A stretch of DNA of 64,000 nt, taken from the NCBI GenBank assembly GCA_008921705.1, contig VFFE01009189.1:1468822-1532821 (forward strand), read 5' to 3'. The stretch's first letter is position 1; each line of letters opens with the position of its first letter. Position numbers and translations under genes: made by a program. Source of the DNA: Burhinus oedicnemus (Eukaryota > Chordata > Aves > Charadriiformes > Burhinidae). Below are positions 23,903-37,664 of this stretch, piece by piece. The notes below the pieces were generated by a model. It did not search any database and was not told the origin of the DNA. It worked only from the letters and a program-made list of their open reading frames with translations.

Positions 23903-24074
23903 AGAAAAGAATCAAAGCAGATTCTGGTAGCTCTTCTTTTTGATAGTGGAATACTTTCTGAATTTCCTAGACCAGGCTATTGTTCAGCTAAATGGAAAGA
24001 ACAGTATTGTATGATAAAGTCAGAAAGTTCAAAGTTGTATCCAAAGCCTAAGTTGGATTCAGATCTCACTGGCC

Positions 24075-24165
24075 CTGCTTTTACCATACTTTAACGTGAG
24101 TAGTATAATTCTAGTTACTTTTGATTATCACTGGAGTCACTGAAATCAGAATAAGGTGTTTTCTT
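24075..24165 (+). repeat. Possible ancient palindromic relic
   Basis: CTTTAACGTGAGTAGTATAA followed by GAGTCACTGAAATCAGAATA faintly resembles the ACGTGAGTAGTCCCATTGA...TCAATGGGAC hairpin repeats of amniotes. Weak evidence. Confidence 0.25.
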
Positions 24166-24987
24166 AATTGCAGTATGGTAGATCAGCAACTAAAAATTCT
24201 CACAGTGTACTGTTCTTTTTAGTTTCTTATACATAAATGCATTTAGTAATGTGAATAGACCCTAAGGCTAATTGGTTTTTTTTCAAAGTTCACCTTTCTG
24301 TGGACACTCACATACAGAATGATCCTTGGAAAAAAAAATTGCATTAGATTCTGAAACAACCTTTGTAGCCTAATGGCTTTAATATTTCACTTCCTTTGAT
24401 TCTATCCTGTTGCATTTACTGAAAAGAAGTATTCACTAATAGTGTGACTACTAGATAATACATGGAATGACTCCGGTTGTCTTTCCTGTTAATGGTAATT
24501 TGGGAAGCAGATTGTATTTTCTTATTCATTCTTCTTCATAACAGTGTTGATTATTTAATAATTTCTTCAGTTTTACAAATAAGAGTATAGAAGAGCTCCA
24601 ATTCTAGGTGCTGTAGCCCCCTTGGTCATTGAATTAAAACATGCAAATCAGCATACAAAAGCCAGTGCAGCATCCTGCTTTCCCCTGCTCTCATCCTTCC
24701 CTAAAGAAGTCACAAATCAGTTCACCCTTCCCAACACTTTCTTCTCAAAATCTCCCTGAGCAAGCTGAGGTCACCTTAAAGTCTCACTGCAACAAAAGCC
24801 AGGTGCAATATCCGTGTGTGGTGTTTGAGGAGTACAGAGCAAAAATAAATGTTTAGAAGGTGTAAGTGAAGAAGTACTACTTGAGGGGGAGAAACAGATG
24901 TGATGCCACTCGCTCACGTCCCTGGTACGAGAACAGTTTTGAATCAAAGCATGCCGAAGCAGTGAAAAGGACAGTTACACATACAGA

Positions 24988-25019
24988 GGGTCATTCCTGA
25001 CCTATCATGACCCTGACCT
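24988..25019 (+). promoter_or_regulatory. Cluster of nuclear-receptor-like half-sites
   Basis: Four RGGTCA/TGACCY hexamers lie within 32 bases: GGGTCA (24988-24993), TGACCT (24998-25003), TGACCC (25008-25013) and TGACCT (25014-25019). The first two form an inverted repeat with a 4-base spacer; the second and third form a direct repeat with a 4-base spacer. Function is an inference from sequence only. Confidence 0.3.
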
Positions 25020-27126
25020 ACCATATCAGCAGTTTCGTGGTGTATCACTGCTTATGTGACTGGCAAAGCCTGTCTTTGACGCCTAGCCCTGTCTCAGGTT
25101 TTGCAGCTGGCCAGAGTGGAAGCCAAGCTAGACCTTCTTCTCCCTGGGCAGAGCCACCATGGCTGTCTGTGGCAGCGCTACCCTCTCTTCAGGGCTTTCC
25201 TTTTGAAATGAATACAGTTCTTACTGCTCCACCTTGTGCTATACATGGATCTGCCACCTGCCCCATGGATGCTTAGGGCCTGTCTAGGAGAGCAGGACCC
25301 ACAGGCACACAGAGCATCTTGGTGTCAAGAACGTGGTCTTTTGAAGTGAATCTTCCAATTCCTGTGTTTCACATCAAGGGCAGACTCAAAATACATGAAT
25401 TGGTTTTCTTTTGGATGATGCCAAACAAGAAGATGTGCCCAGAAGCACCCCTGAAGTGTAGTGTGAGTTCAGTCTAGTGACCAGGTTAGAGATAGTCCAG
25501 AGTAAAACCCTGAAACATGCATGGTATGGATGCCAGCTCTTTGGCAGCAGTGCTTTTGCTATGCAGATCCTATCCTACCAACTATGCTACTTGCTAACAT
25601 AGATGTTAGGCAATGCAACTCTGCCCTCTCTCTGGGCTGTGACTGAGCCTGGCCCTTTCATCTGGATTTAGGGATGCATAAAGAAGTACCTGAGTTTTTA
25701 AGGTGCCCCCAGACTTAAAGAACTTCTATAGCACAGGGTTTCTGTAACACTCTCTCATCTGTCAATATCTCAGTCCTGGTTTCCCTTTCGGAATAGATTT
25801 GCTGAATCTTAGACCTGCCTCTCCACTCTGGCATAGAAGACAGATATTCTTCCCTCACTCACCAGCACCCATCTGTTTAGTTTGTGGTTCTGGGCAATAT
25901 CTACTGTTATGTGTATGGAATGGTTGAGATCTCATCTCTGTTAAAGTTCTAGTCACTGCTAACGAGTTAAAGAACAGAGAAGAAAAGTGTGAGAGTTTGC
26001 ATTCCAGACTGAGTATCTGTCAGAAACTCCTTCTCTTTTTATGAAGGATTTAAGTTAATTGCCTCAATTTATCTCAGTGCAGAAGTACAGTATAGAGAAA
26101 GGTGGTTCTTTAGGTAGCGATAATTCATATCCTATTTTATAGATCATAATCTGCAGCTTTGAGTATTTGAGAGAAAGGTGACTGTGCATCTATTTTGGAC
26201 ATTCAAAAGTATGAGATGCTCACAGAAAGCTGTTTACTAAACAGGCACTTTTTTCCTAAATCATAAGCAAGCAATTCCTGGTTTGCGAACTGTGTGTGAT
26301 CAACAACCATAAATATTTTCAAATTCAAAATCAGAATTGTATCCAGTCTTTGTTGGAAATGCAAGCCATATAGCATCATTCCTCTTCACTGTCTGCATGA
26401 TCAACATTCTTAGGGTAAAATTTGTCTCAGTTAACATTAGAGATATAAAATGTAGGTGTCTACATCAGAGCTAATCATCATCAACTCTTTTTCTAGTCAC
26501 TGCAGAAAAATATGCACTTCCAGGGCACAAGCTGTCTAATTAATTTTAGACATGTGCTTTAGGATAAAATGAATCATTTCCACAAAGTGCCTGCTCTTTC
26601 CACTGACTATAAAGGAAGTTAAGACAACTAGATGATACATAAAACATACCTTTATCACTCACCCTAAGAGAGAAGTGTTGAGAGAATACACTGGAAAAAT
26701 TTTTTTTTTAAAATATTCTGTATTGTTCACATTAAATCCAGGAATTCTGCAGTCATTTCTAGTTGCATTTGCTAGGAACAAACACAGAAGTAAATCTGGT
26801 TAATCATTTGCAGTATTTACTCATTTTAACTGTGACAACTATGGACGTATATCTGACATACCTCAACGGTTGCAGGTTGATCATGTGCTTGTTTGCTTTG
26901 AGTGATATGTTGCAATGATTGTCACAATTGGTGTTATGAAACCAAACCAGGAACTAAACACTAAGGGTATTAATTGCCAAAGCTACATCACCTTCCAAGA
27001 GTTGAAAGGGAGTTGCTGTGATTTGCCCACGCTGAGGATCTGGTGCACAGTTACTATGTCACATACATCTTAAATCACGTCAGTCCACTTACATTCAAAC
27101 TGTGATGCTGTAGTTATTTAAAAATC

Positions 27127-27667
27127 AAAGAATCATAGAATCATGGAATGGCTTATGTTGGAAGGGACCTTAAAGATCATCTAGTTCCAACCCCCCTGCC
27201 ATGGGCAAGGACACCTCCCACTAGACCTGGTTGCTCAAAGCCCCATCCAACCTGGCCTTGAACGCCTCCAGGGATGGAGCCTCCACACCTTCCCCGGGCA
27301 ACTTGTTCCAGTGCCTCACTACCCTCATAGTGAAAAATTTCTTCCTGAGATCTAATCTAAATCTCCCCTCTTCTAGTTTGAAGCCATTACCCCTCATCCT
27401 ATCACTACAAGCCCTTGTAAAAAGTCCCTCTCCAGCTTTCTTGCAGGCCCCCTTCAGATACTGGAAGGCTGCTATAAGGTCTCCCTGGAGCCTTCTCTTC
27501 TCCAGGCTGAACAACCCCAGCTCTCTCAGCCTGTCCTTGTAGGAGAGGTGCTCCAGCCCTCTGATCATCTTTGTGGCCCTCCTCTGGACCTGCTCCAGCA
27601 GGTCCATGTCCTTCTTATGCTGGGGGCTCCAGAGCTAGACACAGTATTCCAGGTGGGATCTCACAAG
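27127..27667 (-). mobile_element. CR1 3' fragment, antisense, well preserved
   Basis: A 0.54 kb CR1 on the - strand. Its frame 27607-27221 is open for 128 codons from [20 protein letters not shown] to [11 protein letters not shown] with its natural stop, the conserved C-terminus of CR1 ORF2. The 3' end at 27127-27150 shows the AATCATAGAATCATGG octamer pattern. Its intact frame suggests it is one of the younger insertions. It lacks the reverse-transcriptase domain and is not functional by itself. Confidence 0.95.
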
Positions 27668-27769
27668 AATGTGAGTTTTTAATATATATCAGTTTCCCTA
27701 TAATGACGTTGCAAACGTATTTTCATTATCATGTATTGCTGAAGGAGTGCAGATGTAAAAGTGTTATTG

Positions 27770-27848
27770 GTGTCAGGGATCACATCCCCATTGAAGCCAC
27801 TGAACTCTTGCCTCGTGCCAGCAGGGATTTGAACCCTTTGTATTCAGT
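27770..27848 (+). repeat. Ancient amniote palindromic (MITE-like) relic
   Basis: GATCACATCCCCATTGAAGC, then ACTGAACTCTTGCCTCGTGC and GCAGGGATTTGAACCCTTTG resemble the hairpin repeat wording CCCATTGAAGTCAATGG...TTTTGCC...CAGGATTT known from amniote genomes. Confidence 0.45.
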
Positions 27849-28294
27849 GCAAAAAAATGACTTGACAGAACCATCCTCATGTGTTGAGTTGGCAACAGGG
27901 AAAAAAGTGATTTCTCCCTCTTGCTCTCTGCCACGCCGCAGTAAAATGGTAGCAATGGTATTTAGTCACTGATGTTAATGGAGCCTGATTGGGTGCAAAA
28001 TAAGCAATTCATTTATATGAAGGGCAACAATCTGGCCATGGCTTGGGGGGTGCAGTGTCTTTTGTTTGGTTCTTTTTTAGTTTATGTTTTGCTTTTTAAA
28101 TATGATCTTTTTAGCTACAGGCTAAAAATACGCAATAGCGATTGGTAAGTAAGAAGCACAAAAGGATAACAGACAAATTGCTTATTCACTTTATTACTTC
28201 AAAATAATGAAATTAAAACAGTTCTGATGAGATGTTTATGCCACATTCGACTTCCCCTTCCATTGTTCTGTAGAAGCAAATTGACTTACTGGAA

Positions 28295-28480
28295 CAGAGC
28301 TGGGAATCAAGCTTTTCCAAGTCTTACTCCAGATTTAGATCCTGGATCCTTGTGTGTCTTTGGCCAAATTATTTAGTCCTTCAGCAACTTGTCTCTCATC
28401 TCAAAAATGTGGTATTAATTTTTTTTTACTGCACTGAGAAAAGGGGCTGCAAGGCTTAGTGAATGTTTGTTCTGTCTTTT
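28295..28480 (+). repeat. MIR/CORE-SINE-like relic
   Basis: The order of blocks matches a MIR-type SINE: GAGCTGGGAATCAAGC, TTTGGCCAAATTATTTAGTC (usual TGGGCAAGTCACTTAACC), then TCTCATCTCAAAAATGTGGT (usual TCATCTGTAAAATGGGGAT) with AATAATACC-like sequence after it. Such relics predate the split of birds and mammals. Boundaries are approximate. Confidence 0.6.
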
Positions 28481-29568
28481 GAACATGAGGTGCGATCCAT
28501 GAAGGCAAGAATTTGCCAATTCTTCAGGACAGCACCTAGAGCTAAGATTTCAAAGCCAGAAAGGAGACAGATCTATAAGTTTCCCATTACTTATTGAGTA
28601 ACCTGCACCACTGTATCTTATTTATTCATTTGGAAGGAAGCTAAAATGCTTTGTGGAGATGAGCAAGTGAGGAGAATAAAACACACATATTTGGGCTGCA
28701 AGCAGACTTTCTAAATGAGTGGTAATCGACAATAAGAATTAAAAGGACTTTGTATTAGTAATAAATGCAAGCTGCATGTTACAGGTATTACTGTTAGTTT
28801 CTTTAGCAAAAACAGCTTTAATCCGTAATGAAACTATTAAAGCCATTTCCTACTGACAAAATACTCTCTCCTCATTATTGATTTTCAGCACATTAAATAA
28901 GAAGCATTCTATCACAGAAATGGCAATAATATTGATACATTTGTCTAAACCATGTTGTTGATCTTGCCATATCAGGACTTTAATGGCTGCACATCATGGT
29001 TGTTCCCCTTTTGCATCACTTGTATTTTGGTTAAACACTCAAGGGCAGCCTCGCTGTCCGTTCTTGCTCTGACCTCGCCCATGCCCATTCCCAAAGTCTT
29101 TAGTGTATTGCCAAGGGCTGAGTAACACTTGTAGTACTTGACCACCTCAGGGGCAAACAGCTTTGATCCCAAGAGGTGAAAACACAATTTGATTCATAAA
29201 TTCCACACTTATTTAAAATGAAAGGTACATCAGCAGGTAGGCTTTCTAGCTAATGTGTGACCTGCTCCTTCTGAATTTGTATTCCATAGATAATTGCTCT
29301 ATTTGATAAAATAGTATACTACAGTAACATTTTCAATCATACAGAAGACACTTAGATTGCCGTTTCACTACTTTGTTCACTTTCATTTTAACCTTTTCCC
29401 ATGATTAAGCACCTGGAAAGTTATAGCTATCTTATTGGAGAAAGACTCTCAACATTATATTACTGATGTTACATATTTCAGAATTTATGTCTCTCTGGCT
29501 ATGAAAACATCTTTCTAGAGAAAACAATGTGACATTGTTTTTTCTTTCTTCTTATTTCTCTCCTATAG

Positions 29569-29622
29569 ATTGTGAGCGTGGGAAAGCATGTTAAAGGATA
29601 CCATTATATTGTTGCCAACCTG
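29569..29622 (+). CDS. GRIA4: GRIA4 exon 5 (amino-terminal domain)
   Basis: This is a 54-base micro-exon, the conserved size for this position in AMPA-receptor genes. It encodes 18 residues, IVSVGKHVKGYHYIVANL, in phase 0 at both ends. The acceptor is TTTCTCTCCTATAG and the donor is CTG|GTAAGA. It continues directly from the LLEQ end of exon 4 and is followed by GF of exon 6. The valine in YIVANL is isoleucine in the mammalian form as I remember it, a conservative change. The exon is too short to stand out as an ORF and was found by reading for the expected continuation. Confidence 0.96.
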
Positions 29623-31571
29623 GTAAGATACTTTTCTAGAATTATACTCCTGCTCGGTAAGTGAAACTCTCAGTTTTGCTTCCAAGTTATAGCACTTCAC
29701 ACAACATTTGCCATTTGTCACTACTATGTGGTTGCGCATAATACATTCTTTATGGTGCATAAAAAACCTTGGTTTTGTTGTTACAGCCCTCTAGACCAGA
29801 AGGGCACAATGTTACCCTCTTAAATTTTGTCAAAATAAATGTAGCATAAAGGACTGCTAGGTGTATCTTGTGGCTGAATTAGAATTTACAGAACTATACT
29901 ACGATTTTTGACTCATCATTTTGATATTACTAACATAACAATTCTTGAGGTAACTCTTCTACATTCTCCAGGGAACATTCATTTTGCTGTAAGATCAGCT
30001 ATTTCCAGTTCAGTATTTTCACTCTAAGTCTAAACTGCACGTTCACACAGATAATGTTCAGAAGAGGGCAAAGAAAGTGTAAATGTAATATTTTATTATT
30101 AAAATAACCCATTCTTTAAGCCGAAATACCTGCCTGGCCAAGCACAGTGAATGTAGGACAGAGTCTAATGTATGCTTTAAACTGTTTTGGTTTTACTCTA
30201 CCTCAAGGAATTTTAGTTGACATGAAATATTTTATTGTGCTTTGCTGTACTTGTACCTTAACTTAAGATCACTTCAGATTATTTTTAAGACTTCAGGCAT
30301 TTGAAATGAGATATGTCTATTCTCTTAGGTCTTGCAAATTAGATTTTCAGCAGTACAAATTTACAGTTCCCCAAGTAACTTTTCACGTGCAAAATAGTTG
30401 CTGTAAACAAGGAAATGGATGTTGCAGTGAACTGCTAGTGGGATACACAGTGGAGACAGGCACATGTTGCTATCTACTGGCTGTTCAATAATGTGGGTAA
30501 TATGACTTCCTGATGTGTCAGCTTTTATGTTTACTGTCAGTATCCTTTAGGACATGAATCGGATCTCTGTCCTTAACAGGTTTTTTCCCCGGGGTATTGG
30601 GTCAGTACCCCAGAATTTTTTTTTCCTAAATCCTTCTTTTTAAGTTACGTGTGGTAATGCACATCTGTTTGCACTGATAAATGCCAATCAGAGGGATTTA
30701 AGAAAATAAAAATAAGATACCTCTGAGCTAGCATCAAACATAGCAGCTAGGAAAGGAGCAGAAAGATTCATGCTTGCTTCTTAGCTTGCTTTAGCAGTAT
30801 GCATTATGCAGTTTCTTGAAGTTCAGTTATGTCTCTAAAGGCAAATTTTACTGAAGAATTTGTCTTTATACATGCTGAACAGATTAGCCTGAGAAACTAA
30901 TAAATCAGGAAGCATATATACTTTATTTTTTCTTTCAGTGTTGGGGGTCACTTTAGGCTTTCAATATATAACAGATCTGAGAGCTACCACCATCGTATTT
31001 CACAAAAGTGTGATTCTGATGTTATGTTTTCCTTGCACTAACAGTGAGATCCTCATGCCCCATTTCTGCCTTCTACTGTCTATAACATTATCTCAGACAC
31101 CTTCAGCCTAAAGAATAAATCCTGGAATAAATGTATTTACATAATGGCAGTGTTCATTTTGCAACATGCAAAGAAACAGGGATATATTGGTTAAAGCACT
31201 AGTACAGTGTTCATTCAAATCTGCCAGCTTTGATGGAAATTGGATTAAGGCTTTAATATTCTGCAGGCACTTTTCAGTTGATTCGCTGAAGGCATTTCTT
31301 CAAAAACTGTCTGCCATTCCCAGCAATGTGTTGCTTAGCTGTCAAGACCACCCTAGCAATAATGTGGGAAATTTATTTCTTGGTTTTGTTTCATACTTTG
31401 TTACACAAGTGGAAATTATCAACAAAGGTTCAACATTATTCTCTGGTTTTACGTTTTGGCTTCTAATGGAAACCTGCTGCTGTACATTCTTTATGCTGCC
31501 TCGCTGACCTAGAACAGATTGGACCCACAATGGTGTATGAGGACAAACAAAATCATAAATTGATTTTCTAG
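29623..31571 (+). other. GRIA4: GRIA4 intron 5
   Basis: A 1.9 kb AT-rich intron. No repeat family or gene recognised. The ORFs at 30306-30491 and 31166-31507 have no recognisable domain. Confidence 0.85.
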
Positions 31572-31730
31572 GGATTCAAAGATATTTCTCTGGAGAGATT
31601 TATGCATGGAGGAGCCAATGTGACTGGATTTCAGCTAGTAGATTTCAGTACCCCGATGGTAACTAAGCTGATGCAGCGCTGGAAGAAGCTGGACCAGAGG
31701 GAATACCCGGGATCTGAGACCCCACCAAAG
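31572..31730 (+). CDS. GRIA4: GRIA4 exon 6 (amino-terminal domain)
   Basis: This 159-base exon has phase 0 at both ends and encodes 53 residues, starting [20 protein letters not shown] and ending GSETPPK. The acceptor is TTTTCTAG and the donor is AAG|GTACTG. It continues the amino-terminal domain. The NVT in GGANVTGF is an N-glycosylation sequon. The segment [18 protein letters not shown] is diagnostic for GluA4, because GluA2 has IQFGGANVSGFQIVDYDD at the same place. No stop codon or frameshift is present. Confidence 0.97.
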
Positions 31731-33537
31731 GTACTGGCTGATCTGAAGGACGACCAAAGATAGCCCTCAGGTGTTCTAATTTCTGATTATCATTGTTGAA
31801 TACATGAATTAAGACCTTAATATTTAGGCAGAGGAGAAAGCAATTGATCTTACTGTTACTGGCAACTAATTATGCCTATCCTTATGATTGTATGATAGAA
31901 ACATGAACTGCAACGCATTTCACTGAGGTACTTTAATGTTCTTTGTCACTTACTCTCCAACTTCACCCCTTTACTGACAGGAATTAAAGGTCAAATGCTT
32001 AACTGACAACTTAATTTCGACCAATTTTAAATTAATTAGTCTAATTATCTAGATTCACTTAGAGTGCAGAGCTTTCCCAGCAGCTTAATTCTTCTGTATA
32101 TGAGAAGTAACCACAATTGTAAATTTACTACCCTTAAATTTTCACTTACAGTTTCCCCTGGAAATTCTGTCCACCTCAAAACCTGGTGTAGTAATCACTT
32201 TCAGGCATGATCTCAGAGTGAAATTACATCCCAGTGTTCCTCTATCCTAATCCGTCACAGATGGATAACAAAATATTTCTCTCACCTATTATTTTCTTGG
32301 CAGGCAAATCACAGCATAGCTATAAATATGACTTCATCAAAACAGTTCTGTTATTATATGAACTAATGCATATCAGACCTAATTGAGACTGGGCTGCTTT
32401 GTGCTGGGCACTGTGCAAAGATAAGCAATCAGTCCTCCCTTGGCTGGGAGCGGGGTAGGTTGGCAAAATCTAGAGAAATTATCAACATGGATAATACAAA
32501 GCATAGCTACATAATTAGGTGCGTATTCAAGAAATTTATGTTCTGGAGGAAAAAAAACCCAAGGATGCTGTGGGCTATGGAGTGCAGACATCCCCAAGTA
32601 CTGGTGATGGGAACAATTTAGCCTATATGAGTCCTTGCCACATGAACAGGCTTGTGCTGCCTCCTTCTGAGAAGCCACCATGATTAACCTGAATCACACA
32701 TAATTCACCTATGGATAACCAAAATTTGAGATTAAAAGATAAACCATATCACAAAGAGCTTATAATATGCAAGACAAACGAAAGGAAGGAAATTAGACTT
32801 GAATAAGTGAATTTAAATTTTGAAAGCTACAGGGCATATCAATAGCAGCCCTGAGCATGTTAGAAACTTCTCCTGGTGCAGTATGTTCATCAGAGGACCA
32901 TACTGATAAAATGACCCTTTGTTTATATGGCTCCAGGCTAGCATCTGTGGAGAGCTTGCTGTACACATTTCATTTGACATGTTCTCAACCTAAAGCAGTT
33001 ACTGTAGTTAGTGTAGAAACACAGACCGTTCCACGCCCTGTGTCATTCAGAGAGCCATCATAGGTTTACCAATAGGAAGAACAAACCCTTGGTCATTCTT
33101 AACACTTCCAGTAGCCTGGATGTCTGCTCATTAGCCATGCATTTTTTTCAGTTACATTTTCTCAGTGAGTTACTGTTTCTTTCTTTTCTTTTGAGTAAAT
33201 TGGGTGGGTGGGGTTATTCCCTAACATATAAGACAACCGAAAAAAATAAAGTAAGACTCGAATATCTCCAGTTTAATTTGTTTCTTTTAATAATTATTCA
33301 GAGGGAGATTTCTTTACTCTTAAGAGAGAGAGTTTTAAAGATGGAGCTACTGAAATGTTCTCTTCTCAGTCCTGCACTTGTTCCTCAGACAAAATTGCTT
33401 TTGATTTTGAGGAGAGTTTTTTTCTAAATGAAGGTGTAGAAACTGCTGCATAATGAACCAAACTAGAAATATCTGAGACAGCTGATTTTTGTAAAGACAT
33501 GCCAGCTCTAAAGCGGTGTGTTTGTCCATCTGTTTAG
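31731..33537 (+). other. GRIA4: GRIA4 intron 6
   Basis: A 1.8 kb intron. Apart from a possible split SINE relic (32385-32450 and 32725-32790), nothing was recognised. Confidence 0.85.
32385..32790 (+). repeat. Possible SINE relic split by unrelated sequence
   Basis: TTTGTGCTGGGCACTGTGCA (32398-32417) matches the wording of an old amniote SINE/LINE tail (TTGTGCTAGGCACTGTACA). CAAAGAGCTTATAATATGCA near 32753 followed by AGACAAACGAAAGGAAGG fits its usual continuation. About 280 bases of different sequence lie between. Weak evidence. Confidence 0.3.
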
Positions 33538-35492
<1,955 letters not shown>

Positions 35493-36220
35493 TGATGAAA
35501 TGATCATGCAAACTTATATTAATCTGGACCGCTGTGTGGTTTAAAAAAGATGGTATATTGAATACATGGATAATATTTCTGGTGGAAGCAGATTTAAACT
35601 GCATTTTCTACTAGATACTATTATTCAGTGCAACAAATTGGGGAACACAGAAACAAGTGTGCATCTTAGAAAGGTGGGATGTCAGTCAGTCAAGCATACT
35701 AATGAAAAACAGCTGCATGGCATGTTGCTAGGCTGCTGGGGGATGGAAAATGGTCAGAAGTCTGAAGAGTAGCTATTTCTTGTATCTTATCAAAAGATTT
35801 CTGCCTTGCAAATCACTGGCATTTTTAGATGGGGTCATTTGTACGTTCTGTATAAACATGAATCATAGGCTGTAACTAACATCGGGCTTTTAAGGGGGAA
35901 AGGAGCAGAAAGAGGAGGAAGAGAAAATGCCCTGAATACATATATTTTCTGAAATTAATTGCAGTATCTAATCCTGTGTGTTGGATTGGTTGCTTATAAG
36001 CAACTTAGGCAAACGCACGTTAATATATGTCTAAGCAGATCCTCCATGTCTGAATGCGTATAGCTTATCACTCAACCCAATCACTTTGAAAAGATAAGCC
36101 TGGGTAATTTGTCAGCCTTCTATGTCTTCTGTGCTGAAATTTGTCCACTTTGTCCACTTTTCATAGTATAAAACAAATGAACATCATAAAATGCACTCAG
36201 GCTCAAGGATTTGAACCTAC

Positions 36221-36294
36221 TCTGGCAGGGGGGTTGAACTAGATGATCTCCAGAGATCCCTTCCAACCCCTGTGATTCTGTGATTCTGTGATTT
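36221..36294 (+). mobile_element. CR1 3'-end fragment
   Basis: GGGGTTGAACTAGATGATCT, CCAGAGATCCCTTCCAACCC and three TGTGATTC units. The CCAGAGATCC wording differs from the 27.1 kb type, so this is another CR1 subfamily. Confidence 0.9.
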
Positions 36295-37664
36295 TATTTC
36301 CTTTGGAGCCACTGTGGCCTATTTTGTTTGCAAGGTCATCAGAAAGTGAGAAGCTGATGGTGAGTAGGAGAATCATGGCCACTTGAGTAGGGCCAAGGCA
36401 ATCAGGATTGAATTAAATAGTCCTCTGCTGTCAGGCCAGAGGTGACAAGCCCCGTAAATAGTGCCCCAGGTGAACTGTGTGTCCCTAAAGACAGTTACAT
36501 GCCACAGTGATGTGGAGGCAGAGTGCTAAACTGCAGACCCAGAGCAGAATTACACATTGGGATGAACAGACTGCCAGTGTATCGCAGTATAGAGTTGTAG
36601 ACCAAAGCAAAGCATGCACCTGTGTATGAGGTGTAGTGGTGCAGCTGCTTTTTGAAAGTATGACAGATGGCTGAAGAATAAATTGGGAAAGGTGAGTCTG
36701 TCTTCCTTCTCTCTTGGGAAGCCCAGTGTTTCTGGCCAGGCAATGTGTCTGACCTTGCTGCCACTCCTGCTCCCTTCCTGGCTGTGCACTGCACTGTCGG
36801 CAGCCAGGAGGATGTGCAGGTGGCTGGGGCGCATCGAAGGCAAGTGGTGAAATATGACCTTTCCATCCCTAATTCACAATTGTACAGGAGGGACGGCAAG
36901 GTGGAAAAGACATGGTTAGTTGGGTCACAACTTCCGTTACTCATTAGGGAATTTGCGTGGCAGCAAGCTGTTAAAAGTGGCTTATTGTTCCTCTTTCAAT
37001 ATTTGTCACCTCTTCTGGGAGAGGTGTCCTGCTAGCACCACTGCAGGGATGTCCCCACCCTCTCTTCTTGCCTGCAGTTTGAAGGAGAGGGTGGCTGCAA
37101 AAAGAGGAGCTATGTCTATGCTGCGCTAGAGTCCCAAGGTGCTTTTCTTACCTTTTCAGGCATGCCTCTTTGCCACTCTTAAGGCATTACCTGTCTTTGA
37201 TATAACAGGCCATAACAGCTTTGACAGATCTGGCTACTGACAAGAATTTATTTCTCATGTATTACATAGTATTTTATTTGTGATCATTGGACCAATTATG
37301 TGCTCCAGCCTGACAAATCCTATAGAACATGTGAGAAATGGCTATACTTGATTGAACTAAGAGGCCTTCACTTTTAATGTCTTCTTCTCATGTCCTACAT
37401 AACATGACTTATGAGTCACCCAGCAATATCTTTCAGGACTAGCCTTTCCAGTCAGAGTAATGCATGCCTCTGATCTTTAGAAAAGTGATTTTTGTTGCCC
37501 ACAGCTTTAAGGATGTGAACAGAGCATTACAAAATGGCACAGCTAGTCTGAGGCAGACTTCAATATAATTTAATAAAGTGGGAAACAATAACCAATGCTT
37601 ATATTAGTTTCATTTGTGCAGCATTTCTTACTTGGTTCTAGTTTGCAGAACAATAACAAAACCT

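Larger units (their letters stand above)
12496..29568 (+). other. GRIA4: GRIA4 intron 4
   Basis: A 17.1 kb intron, the longest complete one in the window. It holds CR1 fragments at 17068-17154, 17600-17866, 20056-20658 and 27127-27667, a MIR-like relic at 28295-28480, hairpin-type relics near 23.8 and 27.8 kb, a local duplication (14623-14719 and 15441-15537) and simple repeats. The stretches 12496-14620, 15540-17060, 17870-20050, 20660-23800, 24170-27120 and 28490-29560 contain no gene or repeat I can name, apart from the simple repeats listed separately and the half-site cluster at 24988-25019. Confidence 0.9.

Noticed and set aside
36495..37129. Overlapping ORFs on both strands (up to 149 codons)
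   Set aside because: Mutually overlapping frames without domains in a relatively GC-rich piece of intron 8.
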